Part shown: positions 25,928 to 35,558 of the stretch, piece after piece | Numbering within the stretch: the stretch's first letter is position 1 | Layout of the letters: every line of letters starts with the position of its first letter | Source: Rhodospirillaceae bacterium | Lineage (GTDB): Bacteria; Pseudomonadota; Alphaproteobacteria; GCA-2731375 | Direction: 5' to 3' | NCBI GenBank assembly: GCA_018660265.1 | Contig: JABJKS010000051.1 | Span: 186,001-250,000, forward strand | Length of the DNA: 64,000 bases | Translations under genes and position numbers: made by a program | Notes under the pieces: generated by a model | Told to the model about the DNA's origin: nothing | What the model saw: only the letters and a program-made list of their open reading frames with translations | The model's database searches: none

Positions 25928-27996
25928 TGACCCATCGTTTAGGCATCGACATCGGCGGTACATTCACGGATTTTGTTCTGTTGGCCGAGAACGGCGATCT
26001 GCAAACCGCAAAAGTCTCCTCCAACCCGGAAGATCTGGCATCGGTCATCCACGAAGGTTTAGGCCACTTGGCCGCGAACAGCGATGTGGATGTGGTTGCT
26101 TTGCTTGGGGATATTGATCTTGTCGTGCACGGCACCACGATTGCCACCAACGCCTTAATCCAGGGGAAGCTGGCGCGGACCGGTATGCTGTGTACCACGG
26201 GCTTTCGCGATATTCTTGAATTGCGCGAAGGTCTGAAGGAACGGCGCTATGACTATATTCAGCCACCCCCCACCCCCCTGGTGCCGCGCCATCTGCGCCT
26301 CCCCATAGACGAGCGGGTCAACAAGGACGGCATGGTTCTTGAACCTTTGGCGGAGGATCAAGTGCGGGCGGCTGCGGCGACCTTTCGCGAACAGGGGGTT
26401 GAGGCCGTGGCGGTCTGCCTGCTGTGGTCCATCGTCAATCCGATCCATGAAAACCGCATCAAGGATATCTTGGGGCAGGAATTGCCAGGCGTGCCGGTTT
26501 TTCTCTCCGCCCGGGTTTCACCTCAGCTTCGCGAGTACCCGCGTTTCAGTACCACCGCGCTGTGTGCCGCCCTGGCCGATCGCCTGCACGACTATATTGA
26601 CCGCCTGGAGGATAATCTGGCCGACGCTGGTTTTCGCCATGCCCTGCGTTATATTCAATGCAATGGCGGCACCACATCCGCAGCCGGTCTGCGGGAACGC
26701 CCGGTTCTGGCCTTGGATTCCGGCCCTGCCGCCGGACCCGCTGCGGGCCGTTTTTTTGGCCGGCTGTTTGATCTGGACAATATTATCACTCTCGATATGG
26801 GCGGGACATCATTGGATGTCAGCCTGGTTCATGATGGCCGGATCGATACCGCCAAGAACGTGGATGTGCACCGATATCGTGTGGCCGTGCCCATGGTCAA
26901 TGTGCGCACTTTGGGGGCCGGTGGTGGCTCCATCGCCAGGGTCGATGACAGTGGTTTGTTACAGATCGGCCCCACCAGTGCCGAGGCCTGGCCCGGACCC
27001 GCCTGTTATGGCCGGGGCGGCGAACGGGCCACGGTGACGGATGCCAACGTGGCGCTGGGTTATTTCTCCGATACTGACCTGCTGGGCGGGGCCATGGCCA
27101 TAACGGGGGATCTGGCCCGCAATGCCATTCGCGATACCATCGGTGGCCCGCTTGGGGTCGAGGGGCTGGAGGCGGCCTATGCGATTTACACATTGGTGAA
27201 CGAGAACATGGCCAACGCGGTGCGCCAGATCTCCACCGAACAAGGCCATGATTTGCGCGATTTTGCCTTTGTCTGCGGTGGCGGTTGCAGCGCTGCCCAT
27301 GCCGCACGCATCGCCGAAAGCCTTGGGGTCAGCCGTATTATCGTGCCCCGGGTCGCTTCACTATTATGTTCCTTCGGCGCGGTTATTACCGATGTTCGCC
27401 ATGACTACAGTCGCAACCACGCGGCCCACTTTGGTCAGTGTGACAGCGCTGTTATCAACGGTCATTTTGACGAGATGATGGCGGAGGCACGCGCCGATCT
27501 GGCAGGGGAAGGCTTTGCGCCGGAACAGATCCGTCTGCAACGCACCATGGATGTCCGTTATTTGGGAGAATTGGGCGTCCTGACCCTGTCCATGCCGGAA
27601 GACGAGACCTTCGCGGACGGTATGACAGCTACCGAGGCTTTGTTCGATCAAGCGCACGAGCGCGCCTTTACCTTTGCCGATCCTGATTGTGAGCGTGAGT
27701 TGATGGGCCTGGGCGTCATCGCCTATGGCGAACGTGGCGAGGCATTATCCCGAATTTCCATGCCTGTGGTCGGTGATCTGGACCCCGTCGCTGCGATCAG
27801 CCAAACCCGTCGGGCCAGCTTTGCCCCTGGCGAGACATCCCCGATCCCGGTCTATGCGGGGGGTAAAATGGCCTTTGGCAGCATGATTGAAGGCCCTGCC
27901 GTTATTGAGGAAGAAACCACGACTATCCTGGTGCCACCCGGCTGGCATGTGCGCCTGGATGACAGCCATGCCTGGTTTATGTGGCAGCCAGGTTGA
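25927..27996 (+). CDS. hyuA: Hydantoinase A / oxoprolinase family protein
   Basis: 689 aa ATP-binding HyuA-type subunit with two ASKHA actin-like lobes. The first has GIDIGGTFTDFVLL at the N-terminus and HGTTIATNALIQGK; the second has DMGGTSLDVSLV and LGAGGGSIARVD. With HyuB it should couple ATP hydrolysis to opening of a hydantoin or oxoproline ring, or to a carboxylation. The B-then-A gene order is the reverse of many hyuAB operons. The last 20 nt overlap the convergent FkbM-type gene. Confidence 0.93.
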   Translation: MTHRLGIDIGGTFTDFVLLAENGDLQTAKVSSNPEDLASVIHEGLGHLAANSDVDVVALLGDIDLVVHGTTIATNALIQGKLARTGMLCTTGFRDILELREGLKERRYDYIQPPPTPLVPRHLRLPIDERVNKDGMVLEPLAEDQVRAAAATFREQGVEAVAVCLLWSIVNPIHENRIKDILGQELPGVPVFLSARVSPQLREYPRFSTTALCAALADRLHDYIDRLEDNLADAGFRHALRYIQCNGGTTSAAGLRERPVLALDSGPAAGPAAGRFFGRLFDLDNIITLDMGGTSLDVSLVHDGRIDTAKNVDVHRYRVAVPMVNVRTLGAGGGSIARVDDSGLLQIGPTSAEAWPGPACYGRGGERATVTDANVALGYFSDTDLLGGAMAITGDLARNAIRDTIGGPLGVEGLEAAYAIYTLVNENMANAVRQISTEQGHDLRDFAFVCGGGCSAAHAARIAESLGVSRIIVPRVASLLCSFGAVITDVRHDYSRNHAAHFGQCDSAVINGHFDEMMAEARADLAGEGFAPEQIRLQRTMDVRYLGELGVLTLSMPEDETFADGMTATEALFDQAHERAFTFADPDCERELMGLGVIAYGERGEALSRISMPVVGDLDPVAAISQTRRASFAPGETSPIPVYAGGKMAFGSMIEGPAVIEEETTTILVPPGWHVRLDDSHAWFMWQPG

Positions 27997-28951
27997 TATT
28001 CACCAGATCGAGAATACCGTCGGAGGTTTCGAAGCTGCCCCATTGCGATTGATGTTGGCTGTTGGGGGCTAGATCGGTTTCGCACATCCATTCGTGATCA
28101 AAGAACAGATCCCACATATGTTTGTGCAACTCCATGCCATGGGTGGCCAGGTGAATGCGTTTTACCTTTTTATTGATAGCCTTCATGGCAGCGGGCAGGA
28201 CTTCCGCTTCGCCGCCCTGAATATCAATATCCATAATATCCACATGATCGAGGGTCTGTAGAATATCTATCAGGGGAATGGAGGAAACAAAGCCGAAATC
28301 AAAATTCCGAACGCCATCGGCGACATCGAACGGTTGTTGGACGCCGCAATTGCCGTGCCGCAACAAATTCCCCATGGCGGCTTCAACCATGCCGCCCTTA
28401 ACCAAGTTGGACAGCAGTTGCTCAATATGGCCGTCTGATACGATGCTATTGCCGTAAAACCCCTTACCCAGCAGGAATAGTTTCGGCAAGGTATCGTTGC
28501 CGACCAAGGCGTTGATCAGCCAATGGGCATCGGGATCAATGCCGTTGGCATGCATATGTTGCTTGGCCCATTCAAAATGGGTCGGTTCCGCCTCAACCAC
28601 AACAAGGCGGCAGGGCATTGGGTTATTACTTTGCAGGGCTGCATGGGCATCAACAGCGCGGGCAGCAAATCCGCCGCCCAATTCGACCATGATGAATTCA
28701 CCCTTGGCATCTTGTACGGCCCGGTGGATCGCGGCCTGTTCGTAGAACACTTCGCCATCGCTGAAATTTGGGGCCGGGGCAGATGTGCCTTTGTTATCGA
28801 CGGGCAACAGTTGATTGGAGGGGGCCTGATCAGCCACAAACGCTGTTTTTGTCATCACCCCGAGATAGTTGGGGAAATATCCATCCCGGACGTCACCTTG
28901 CCAAGGTGCCATCTCTGAGAACATGTGTGTTGTCGTTTCGAGAAAGTCCAT
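27977..28951 (-). CDS. FkbM-type SAM-dependent methyltransferase-like protein
   Basis: 324 aa. The central methyltransferase fold shows MVELGGGFAARAVDAHAAL (SAM-binding glycine-rich loop), CRLVVVEAEPTHFEWAKQHM (acidic end of the second strand), and VDIMDIDIQGGEAEVL, the FkbM hallmark. A final RIHLATHGMELH matches the family's C-terminal part. FkbM enzymes O-methylate sugars or polyketides. The N-terminal ~85 residues are not part of the core fold and I do not recognise them. It is convergent with hyuA and divergent from the DAO-family oxidase. Confidence 0.85.
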   Translation of the reverse strand: MDFLETTTHMFSEMAPWQGDVRDGYFPNYLGVMTKTAFVADQAPSNQLLPVDNKGTSAPAPNFSDGEVFYEQAAIHRAVQDAKGEFIMVELGGGFAARAVDAHAALQSNNPMPCRLVVVEAEPTHFEWAKQHMHANGIDPDAHWLINALVGNDTLPKLFLLGKGFYGNSIVSDGHIEQLLSNLVKGGMVEAAMGNLLRHGNCGVQQPFDVADGVRNFDFGFVSSIPLIDILQTLDHVDIMDIDIQGGEAEVLPAAMKAINKKVKRIHLATHGMELHKHMWDLFFDHEWMCETDLAPNSQHQSQWGSFETSDGILDLVNINLAAT

Positions 28952-29048
28952 GTTTTCCCTATTTGAATAGTATGCTCACCTTAGTAATCGATTATGATTA
29001 ATGGCGGCTTAAGGATAGTCTGAAGATTAATGCAGGGGATAGAACGAG

Positions 29049-30353
29049 ATGGCGGAAAATTTTGATGCGATCATCATCGGCGCAGGGGTTATCGGTGCTT
29101 CTGTTGGCCTGGAATTAGCGCGTCAGGGTTGGCGCACTTTGAACGTTGATCGTTTGCCCGCCGCCGGTTACGGCTCCACCTCCGCCTCATGCGCCATTAT
29201 CCGCAGTCATTATTCCACCCTGGACGGCACCGCCCTGGCGTTTGAAGGTTATCAATACTGGCGTCAATGGGCCGATCATCTGGGTGTGGACGATGAACGG
29301 GGCCTGGCACGGTTTGAGGAAGTCGGTTGCGCCATTATGAAAACGCCCTTGAACGGTCACATGGCATCCATTTGTGCGAATTTGGACGCCTTGGGGATCG
29401 CCTGGGAAGATTGGGATAACGAAACCCTGTCCAAACGGTTGCCGATCTATGATTTGCACTCTTATGCGCCCGCCAAACTGCCTGATGATCCGGGCTTTGG
29501 CGAGGCGACGGGGCCATCCATGCATGGTGCCATCTTCACGCCGCAAGCGGGCTATATCTCTGACCCGCAACTGGCAACCCATAATGTCCAAGTCGCGGCA
29601 GAGGCGGCGGGGGGTAAATTCCGCTTCAATTGCGATGTGATCGCGATCCGTCAGATGAATGGCCGGGCCTGCGGTATCACCTTGGCGAATGGTGATGAAA
29701 TCGATGCCGCTGTTGTCGTCAATGTCGCGGGTCCCCATTCATCCAAGGTCAACGAACTGGCCGGCGTTGCCGAAAGTATGACCATTAAGACCCGGGCCCT
29801 GCGCCAGGAAGTGGTGCATTTGCCGTCCCCCGACGGCTTTGACTATATGACCCACGGTCCGGTCACATCGGACAGCGATATTTCATGTTACAGCCGCCCG
29901 GAAGTTGGCAATCACATCCTCTTTGGCAGTGAGGACCCCGAGTGTGATGAGCGTGAATGGGTCGATCCCGATAACTACAACACTGAGTTTACGGCCCAAT
30001 GGCAAACCCAGGCCTTGCGGGCGGGACAACGCATTCCAAGCTTGAAAATCCCCAACCAGGCGACGGGTGTGGTCTCACTCTATGACGTCACCGATGATTG
30101 GATTCCAATCTATGATGTCTCCGATTTGCCGGGCTTTTATATGGCGGTTGGAACCTCCGGCAATCAGTTCAAGAACGCGCCCGTTGCCGGTGCCATGATG
30201 GCGGAGCTGATTGTTAAGTGTCAGGCCGGACATGATCATGACGCCGATCCAGTCTGTTTCGATTATCATTATACCAAGCGTCAGGCCAATATCGGTTTCT
30301 TCTCCCGCAACAGACAGATTAATCCCAACAGCAGCTTTTCGGTTCTGGGTTAG
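29049..30353 (+). CDS. FAD-dependent amine oxidoreductase (DAO family, sarcosine oxidase beta-like)
   Basis: 434 aa flavoprotein with an N-terminal FAD motif (DAIIIGAGVIGASVGLELARQG) and the SASCAIIRSHYS segment near the flavin. It has AAVVVNVAGPHS in the middle and GFYMAVGTSGNQFKNAPVAGAMMAELI at the C-terminus. This layout suits oxidation of an N-methyl or secondary amine, or a D-amino acid. AGGGG lies about 13 nt before the ATG. It is followed 12 nt later by maiA, so an operon is likely. The true substrate is unknown. Confidence 0.88.
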   Translation: MAENFDAIIIGAGVIGASVGLELARQGWRTLNVDRLPAAGYGSTSASCAIIRSHYSTLDGTALAFEGYQYWRQWADHLGVDDERGLARFEEVGCAIMKTPLNGHMASICANLDALGIAWEDWDNETLSKRLPIYDLHSYAPAKLPDDPGFGEATGPSMHGAIFTPQAGYISDPQLATHNVQVAAEAAGGKFRFNCDVIAIRQMNGRACGITLANGDEIDAAVVVNVAGPHSSKVNELAGVAESMTIKTRALRQEVVHLPSPDGFDYMTHGPVTSDSDISCYSRPEVGNHILFGSEDPECDEREWVDPDNYNTEFTAQWQTQALRAGQRIPSLKIPNQATGVVSLYDVTDDWIPIYDVSDLPGFYMAVGTSGNQFKNAPVAGAMMAELIVKCQAGHDHDADPVCFDYHYTKRQANIGFFSRNRQINPNSSFSVLG

Positions 30354-30365
30354 GAGAGGCGGGTC

Positions 30366-31004
30366 ATGCAACTGTACACTTATTGGCGATCTTCTGCGGC
30401 CTATCGGGTACGTATTGGTCTGAACCTAAAAGGTTTATCGGCGGAACAATTGTTCGTGCCTCTGCCGGAAGGGGCGCAGCGGGATACGGATTACCTGGCC
30501 CTAAACCCCCAAGGTCTGGTGCCCACCCTGATTGACGGTGATGTGCGCTTAACCCAGTCCATGGCGATCCTTGAATATCTTGACGAGATGCACCCCGATC
30601 CCGGATTACTGCCCAAGGATCCGGCAGGCCGGGCCCGGGTGCGTCAATTGGCCCAGGTTATGGCTTGCGATATTCATCCCGTTGACAATTTAAAGGTGCT
30701 GAATTTCCTTACCAAGCAAATGGGTGTATCCGATGACGCCCGTTTGACCTGGTATCGTCATTGGGTTGATGAAGGGTTGACCGGTCTGGAAGGTTTACTG
30801 GCCGGCAATCCCGATACTGGGCGATTTTGCCATGGTGATCAGCCCAGCCTGGCGGATTTATGTCTGGTGCCGCAACTCTATAATGCCCGGCGGTTCGACA
30901 TCGATTTGTCACCTTATCCAACAGTCGTGAAAATTGATGCGGCCTGTAACAGTCTTGATGCCTTTAAAATCGCAGCACCCGAAGCGCAAAAGGATGCGTT
31001 TTAA
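30366..31004 (+). CDS. maiA: Maleylacetoacetate isomerase (zeta-class GST)
   Basis: 212 aa zeta-class glutathione transferase. The N-terminal YWRSSAAYRVRIGLNLKGL holds the catalytic Ser-Ser of MaiA, followed by YLALNPQGLVPTLIDGD and SMAILEYLDEMHPDPGLLP. The helical domain has FCHGDQPSLADLCLVPQLYNARRF. It isomerises maleylacetoacetate to fumarylacetoacetate with glutathione, downstream of homogentisate. The presence of HPPD at 23-24 kb supports this over a generic GST role. AGGAG precedes the ATG. Confidence 0.93.
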   Translation: MQLYTYWRSSAAYRVRIGLNLKGLSAEQLFVPLPEGAQRDTDYLALNPQGLVPTLIDGDVRLTQSMAILEYLDEMHPDPGLLPKDPAGRARVRQLAQVMACDIHPVDNLKVLNFLTKQMGVSDDARLTWYRHWVDEGLTGLEGLLAGNPDTGRFCHGDQPSLADLCLVPQLYNARRFDIDLSPYPTVVKIDAACNSLDAFKIAAPEAQKDAF

Positions 31005-31102
31005 ATACGGCCCTAAAGCGCCCTATTTCCCGGAAATTGTATGAATTCATTAACTGGTCCTACCCCATCATGCGAGCGGGACAATATGTGAATGGAGTTC
31101 GT

Positions 31103-32410
31103 ATGTCGCTGCGCATTGATCAAAACGCGCTGCAGGAGAGATTGCTGTTGCATCGGCAGTTCTTAAAGGGCGTCCATGGTGGACAACGCCTTATTCTGAA
31201 GCTGCATGATGCTGCGGACCTGATTTTCACCAAACATAATGTGTCCTGGGCCGAACTGGCGGGGACCGATTTGCGCCGGTGTGCCTTCGTCAATGCCTCG
31301 ATGATTGGCATCTCCTTGTTCGGCGCGAATTTAGAGGGTGCGGACATGCGTGGTGCTGACCTGTCCAAAGGTGACTTGCGCGGCATTAATCTGCGAAAGG
31401 TAAATTTGGAAGGGGCAAATCTAGCGCAAGCCGATATCCGCGATGGCCGATTATTCGTACAAATTGAACATGGGGGGTACGAACCCTTTAGTGATGGTGT
31501 CAGTCGGATTGACGATGCGAACCTCTCGCGCGCCAATTTGCAAAGCGCCCGGCTTGGTCATGTGTTCGGACCTCGTACGGATCTAAGCGGGGCGAATTTG
31601 CGTCATGCTAATCTGGTGAAGGCCAACCTTTCCGAATCGGATTTGAGCGGCGCGGATTTGAGTGGTGCCGATCTGTCGCATGCCAATTTGGGCGGCTGTG
31701 TTCTCCACGGGGCCGTGTTGCTGGGCGCGACCATGGATGGCACCAATTTCGGTGGCGCGGACCTGACCGCGTCTTTGTTCAAGAAATCCGATATGGCACC
31801 GGACCAGCTTAACGATGCAGTCGTGGCACCATCCTTGAAAGAAGCTGGTGGCACGATTGCTGATATATTGCGGGAGCATTCGGTTTGGGTTCGCACCCTG
31901 GGTGCAGAAGGCGCGCAGGCGGACATGAGCGGTATTGATCTGACAGGAATGTCTTTGAGTGGGGTTGAACTGTCGGCGGTAAAGATGGCGCGGGCCACCC
32001 TAACAAATGTCAATATGACGGGTTGTAGCCTGTCAATGGCGCAATTGGATGGTGCCTTGATGCGAAACGTCAAATGCAACGACGCCGATTTGCGCGGCGC
32101 GCAACTGGTGGGCACCAATTTGACCGGTGCAAACCTTAGCCGGGCCCGTATGGGCCTCGTACATATTGCTGGTGGGGTTGACGCGGAATGGCCAACAAAT
32201 CTTTCCGGTGCGGATTTGCGCGGCGCGAATTTGAGCCACGCCGATCTTCGCAACGCCAACCTTGAAGGTGCAAATTTGCAAAAGGCTGACTTGCGCCAGG
32301 CGAATTTGGCCGGTGCTATTCTGTTGGATGCGAATGTCACCGGGACTGATTTTCGTGATGCGAATTTGACTGAAGCTGATTTCCGTGGTGCCAAGGGTTT
32401 CAAGCATTAA
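31103..32410 (+). CDS. Pentapeptide-repeat protein, two repeat blocks
   Basis: 435 aa. Residues 1-50 are a non-repeat helical region. Block one, about 51-230, and block two, about 274-430, are built from A(D/N)LxG repeats that should fold as right-handed quadrilateral beta helices. A non-repeat linker (about 238-268) separates the blocks. A short insertion (115-137) interrupts block one. The ATG at 31103 has GGAG 5 nt upstream; an earlier in-frame start at 31037 is possible. There is no signal peptide. Some pentapeptide proteins shield DNA gyrase, but this one is larger and its role is unknown. Confidence 0.9.
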   Translation: MSLRIDQNALQERLLLHRQFLKGVHGGQRLILKLHDAADLIFTKHNVSWAELAGTDLRRCAFVNASMIGISLFGANLEGADMRGADLSKGDLRGINLRKVNLEGANLAQADIRDGRLFVQIEHGGYEPFSDGVSRIDDANLSRANLQSARLGHVFGPRTDLSGANLRHANLVKANLSESDLSGADLSGADLSHANLGGCVLHGAVLLGATMDGTNFGGADLTASLFKKSDMAPDQLNDAVVAPSLKEAGGTIADILREHSVWVRTLGAEGAQADMSGIDLTGMSLSGVELSAVKMARATLTNVNMTGCSLSMAQLDGALMRNVKCNDADLRGAQLVGTNLTGANLSRARMGLVHIAGGVDAEWPTNLSGADLRGANLSHADLRNANLEGANLQKADLRQANLAGAILLDANVTGTDFRDANLTEADFRGAKGFKH

Positions 32411-32558
32411 TACCCAAAGCAATTTTCAATTAGTCAGAATAGCCCCTGTCGCCCAATTGGTGCGACATAAGTATTTGGTTCAATTGCTCGTTTCTTCAGA
32501 GTCAGTGCGTATTTGGAATAAATGCGCTTTAGGAAGCGACAAGTAAGGTTTGGAACCC

Positions 32559-32587
32559 TGGACGGGGAAAGACCTTGCGCGTATATA
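32559..32587 (+). promoter_or_regulatory. Possible sigma-70-type promoter for the serS operon
   Basis: TGGACG (32559-32564), a 17-nt spacer and TATATA (32582-32587) lie about 105 nt before serS, within the 281-nt spacer after the pentapeptide gene. The -35 matches only four of six consensus bases. The same spacer holds TGTCGC and GCGACA as an inverted repeat at 32447-32467. No gene is seen in the rest of the spacer. Confidence 0.35.
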
Positions 32588-32691
32588 AAGGCCCTGCGCG
32601 GGTGTGGGGCGCATCATTTTGCGACCTGCTATACCACCTGGTCGCGGCATTCATGAAACCAATTAGAGACCTATTTTAGAGATACATTGCC

Positions 32692-33960
32692 ATGTATGAT
32701 TTGCGCTGGATCAGGGACAACCCAGAGGCCTTCGATGCGGGTTTAGCGGCCCGTGGAATGGCACCATTGGCGAAGGATATTCTGGCGCGGGATGAAAAGG
32801 CCAGGGCCAACCGCACCCAACTACAGGAAATCCAGAACCGCCGAAATGCCCTCTCCAAACAGATCGGTGCCGCGAAATCCAAAGGTGAGGACGCCGAAAG
32901 CCTGATCGCCGAGGTGGGCCAATTAAAAGGCGCACTGCAGGCTGGTGAAGAGGTTGAGCGGGAATTGTCCGGGGCCCTGCGTGAGACGCTGTCGGAGCTA
33001 CCCAATCAACCCGAACCCGACGTGCCTGTTGGCCAGGATGAGGAGACGAATGTTGAGGTGCGCCGTCATGGCGAGCCGCCGGTATTTGATTTCGAACCGA
33101 AACAGCATTTCGAAATTGGCGAAGCGTTGGGCCTGATGGATTTTGAAGCGGCCTCGAAGGTTTCCGGCGCGCGGTTTGTGGTGTTGCGTGGTGCCCTGGC
33201 CCGGATCGAACGGGCGTTGGCGGCTTTCATGCTGGACATCCACACCCTCGAATTCGACTACACGGAAATCTCCCCACCTCTGTTGGTGCGTGAACATACA
33301 GCCTTTGGCACCGGCAATCTGCCGAAGTTCGAAGAAGATCTGTTCAAGACTACGGACGATTTCTATCTGCTGCCAACGGCCGAGATGGTGCTGACCAATT
33401 TGGTTCGCGATGAGGTTTTGGCGGAGGCGGAGCTACCCCTGCGCTTTACGGCCCATACGCCTTGTTTCCGATCCGAAGCCGGTGCGGCGGGACGGGACAC
33501 CCGGGGCATGTTGCGCCAGCATCAATTCTACAAGGTGGAAATGGTCTCCATCAGTCATCCCGATCAGTCGGGCGAAGAGCTGGACCGGATGACGAATTGT
33601 GCCGAAACCATTCTCCAACGCCTTGGCATTCCCTATCGGGCGATGTTGTTAAGCAGTGGTGATATGGGCTTCTCCGCCAAGCGGACCTATGATTTGGAAG
33701 GCTGGATGCCGGGGCAGGATTGTTACCGTGAAATATCCTCCTGCTCCAATTGTGGCGACTTCCAGGCCCGGCGCATGGGCGCGCGGTTCAAACCGAACCA
33801 GGGCAAGGGCACGAATTTCGTCCATACCTTGAATGGCTCCGGCTTGGCAGTGGGGCGCACATTGATCGCGGTGATGGAAAATTATCAACTGGCGGGGGGA
33901 GGCTTTGCCATTCCCGAAGCCCTGCAGCCCTATGTGGGCGGAATGACGAGGATTGCCTAG
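32692..33960 (+). CDS. serS: Seryl-tRNA synthetase
   Basis: 422 aa class II synthetase for tRNA-Ser (and tRNA-Sec). The N-terminal coiled-coil arm spans about residues 30-105. The class II core has [27 protein letters not shown], the motif 2 loop [26 protein letters not shown] and motif 3 [19 protein letters not shown]. The gene order serS-surE-pcm is typical of alphaproteobacteria. serS and surE are separated by 3 nt and surE and pcm by 2 nt, so they form one operon. Confidence 0.98.
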   Translation: MYDLRWIRDNPEAFDAGLAARGMAPLAKDILARDEKARANRTQLQEIQNRRNALSKQIGAAKSKGEDAESLIAEVGQLKGALQAGEEVERELSGALRETLSELPNQPEPDVPVGQDEETNVEVRRHGEPPVFDFEPKQHFEIGEALGLMDFEAASKVSGARFVVLRGALARIERALAAFMLDIHTLEFDYTEISPPLLVREHTAFGTGNLPKFEEDLFKTTDDFYLLPTAEMVLTNLVRDEVLAEAELPLRFTAHTPCFRSEAGAAGRDTRGMLRQHQFYKVEMVSISHPDQSGEELDRMTNCAETILQRLGIPYRAMLLSSGDMGFSAKRTYDLEGWMPGQDCYREISSCSNCGDFQARRMGARFKPNQGKGTNFVHTLNGSGLAVGRTLIAVMENYQLAGGGFAIPEALQPYVGGMTRIA

Positions 33961-33963
33961 AAA

Positions 33964-34758
33964 ATGGCTAAAAAGCCCACTCCAAAACGAGCCAATTTGA
34001 AGAATAAGCGTATTTTGTTGACCAACGACGACGGTATTAATGCGCCTGGCATGAAGGTACTGCAACGGATCGCACGGGAATTGTCCGATGATGTCTGGGT
34101 CGTGGCACCCGAGACGGAACATAGCGGGGCGGGGCATTCCCTGACCTTGACCGCGCCATTGCGGTTGCGAAAAATTTCTAGCCGAAAATTCGCCGTCCAA
34201 GGCACGCCAACTGATTGCGTGATGATGGCCTTGAACCAGGTTATGGCAGACAAGCGCCCGGATCTGCTGCTGTCTGGCGTCAACCGGGGCGCCAATATGG
34301 GCGAGGACGTGACCTATTCCGGCACCATCGCCGCTGCCATGGAAGGGACTTTGGTCGGCGTGCCCTCTATTGCGTTGAGCCAATCGTTCGCCAACCGCAG
34401 GGTGATGCATTGGGCGACGGCGGAAAAACATAGCGCCGATATTGTTCGTCGTCTTGTGGCCATTGGCTGGTCCAAGGATGTTTTGATGAACGTCAACTTC
34501 CCCGATGTTCTGCCCGGCGATGTGCAGGGGATCGAAATCTGCCGCCAGGGTCGGCGCGATATTACCGCCCTGAATATTGAAGAGCGGATCGATGCGCGGG
34601 AGCGGCCTTATTACTGGATCGGTTTTCGTCCCCAGCACGGCAGTCCTGCTGAAAACACTGATCTGTCCGCGACTGAGGCAGGGCGTATCGCCATTACGCC
34701 CCTGCACATGGACCTGACCGAAAACAAGGCGCTGAAACAGCTTAAAGCGGCGTTTTAG
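33964..34758 (+). CDS. surE: 5'/3'-nucleotidase SurE
   Basis: 264 aa divalent-metal nucleotidase and exopolyphosphatase of the stress/stationary-phase set. The metal site NDDGINAPG has D22 and D23, and the core segments AGHSLTLTAPLR, GTPTDCVMMAL, LLSGVNRGANMGEDVTYSGTIAAAMEG are intact. A lysine-rich extension of about 15 residues precedes the usual RILLTNDDG start. It sits between serS and pcm in a tight operon. Confidence 0.96.
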   Translation: MAKKPTPKRANLKNKRILLTNDDGINAPGMKVLQRIARELSDDVWVVAPETEHSGAGHSLTLTAPLRLRKISSRKFAVQGTPTDCVMMALNQVMADKRPDLLLSGVNRGANMGEDVTYSGTIAAAMEGTLVGVPSIALSQSFANRRVMHWATAEKHSADIVRRLVAIGWSKDVLMNVNFPDVLPGDVQGIEICRQGRRDITALNIEERIDARERPYYWIGFRPQHGSPAENTDLSATEAGRIAITPLHMDLTENKALKQLKAAF

Positions 34759-34760
34759 GC

Positions 34761-35402
34761 ATGAGTTACGAGGCGCACAAAATCCGCCTCATCATGGAAC
34801 TGCGCAAGCAGGGGATTACCGACAAACGGGTCCTGGGCGCGGTTGAACGTGTGCCCCGGGAATTGTTCGTGGCGGATGCCATGCGGTCAGAGGCATATGA
34901 GAATATTCCTTTGCCCATATCCCAGGGCCAGACCATCAGCCAACCCTTCATTGTCGCCTATATGACCCAGGCTTTGGCGTTGGGAGAGCGTGACCGGGTG
35001 TTGGAGATCGGCACCGGCTCCGGTTATCAGTCGGCTGTACTGGCGCATCTATGCCGCCGGGTCTGTACCATCGAACGCTATCGCACTTTGTTGGCCCAGG
35101 CTGAAACCCGCTTCGAAACACTGAAGCTGCACAACATCACAACGCGCCTGGGGGATGGCGGTAAGGGCTGGCCGGAATTGGCACCCTTTGCCCGTATTAT
35201 CGTGACCGCAGCCGCCCCGACCATGCCATCGGCCCTGGCCGATCAACTGGACGAGGATGGCGGGATCATGGTGGTGCCTGTGGGCCAGCCCGGTGCACAA
35301 ACCCTGATCCGGGTCCGTCGTGACGATGCTGGGTTCCATGAGGAGCGATTGCTGGATGTACGCTTTGTGCCCCTGGTGGACGGTATGCCACAGGGACGGT
35401 AA
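34761..35402 (+). CDS. pcm: Protein-L-isoaspartate O-methyltransferase
   Basis: 213 aa SAM-dependent repair enzyme that methylates isoaspartyl residues in damaged proteins. The PCMT signature VPRELFV is followed by PLPISQGQTISQPFIVAYMTQAL, the SAM motif VLEIGTGSGYQSAVLA and RIIVTAAAPTMPSALADQL. The pairing with surE is widely conserved. It starts 2 nt after surE. The 156 nt that follow, before the lipoprotein gene, hold no recognisable gene. Confidence 0.96.
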   Translation: MSYEAHKIRLIMELRKQGITDKRVLGAVERVPRELFVADAMRSEAYENIPLPISQGQTISQPFIVAYMTQALALGERDRVLEIGTGSGYQSAVLAHLCRRVCTIERYRTLLAQAETRFETLKLHNITTRLGDGGKGWPELAPFARIIVTAAAPTMPSALADQLDEDGGIMVVPVGQPGAQTLIRVRRDDAGFHEERLLDVRFVPLVDGMPQGR

Positions 35403-35558
35403 CGATCAGCAGAAGGTCGCGATTTGGTCCAATGGTTTTTGACCGTCGCATGTGCAGGCTATTTGTCTCCAACGGTATGGGGGCGGTGGAAATAGTCAAG
35501 CCAGCGCATGTATCACCTCCCGTTTGCCGTCGTCGGGGGGAAGGGGTATCTTCCGCCC

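Noticed and set aside
28985-29000. TAATC-N6-GATTA inverted repeat between the FkbM and DAO genes
   Set aside because: Short arms in an AT-rich spacer; too likely by chance to list as an operator.
32033-32422. Minus-strand frames opposite the pentapeptide gene that also look repetitive
   Set aside because: The regularity (repeated K-x-A-P or Q-I-x pattern) is the mirror of the pentapeptide repeats, not independent coding.
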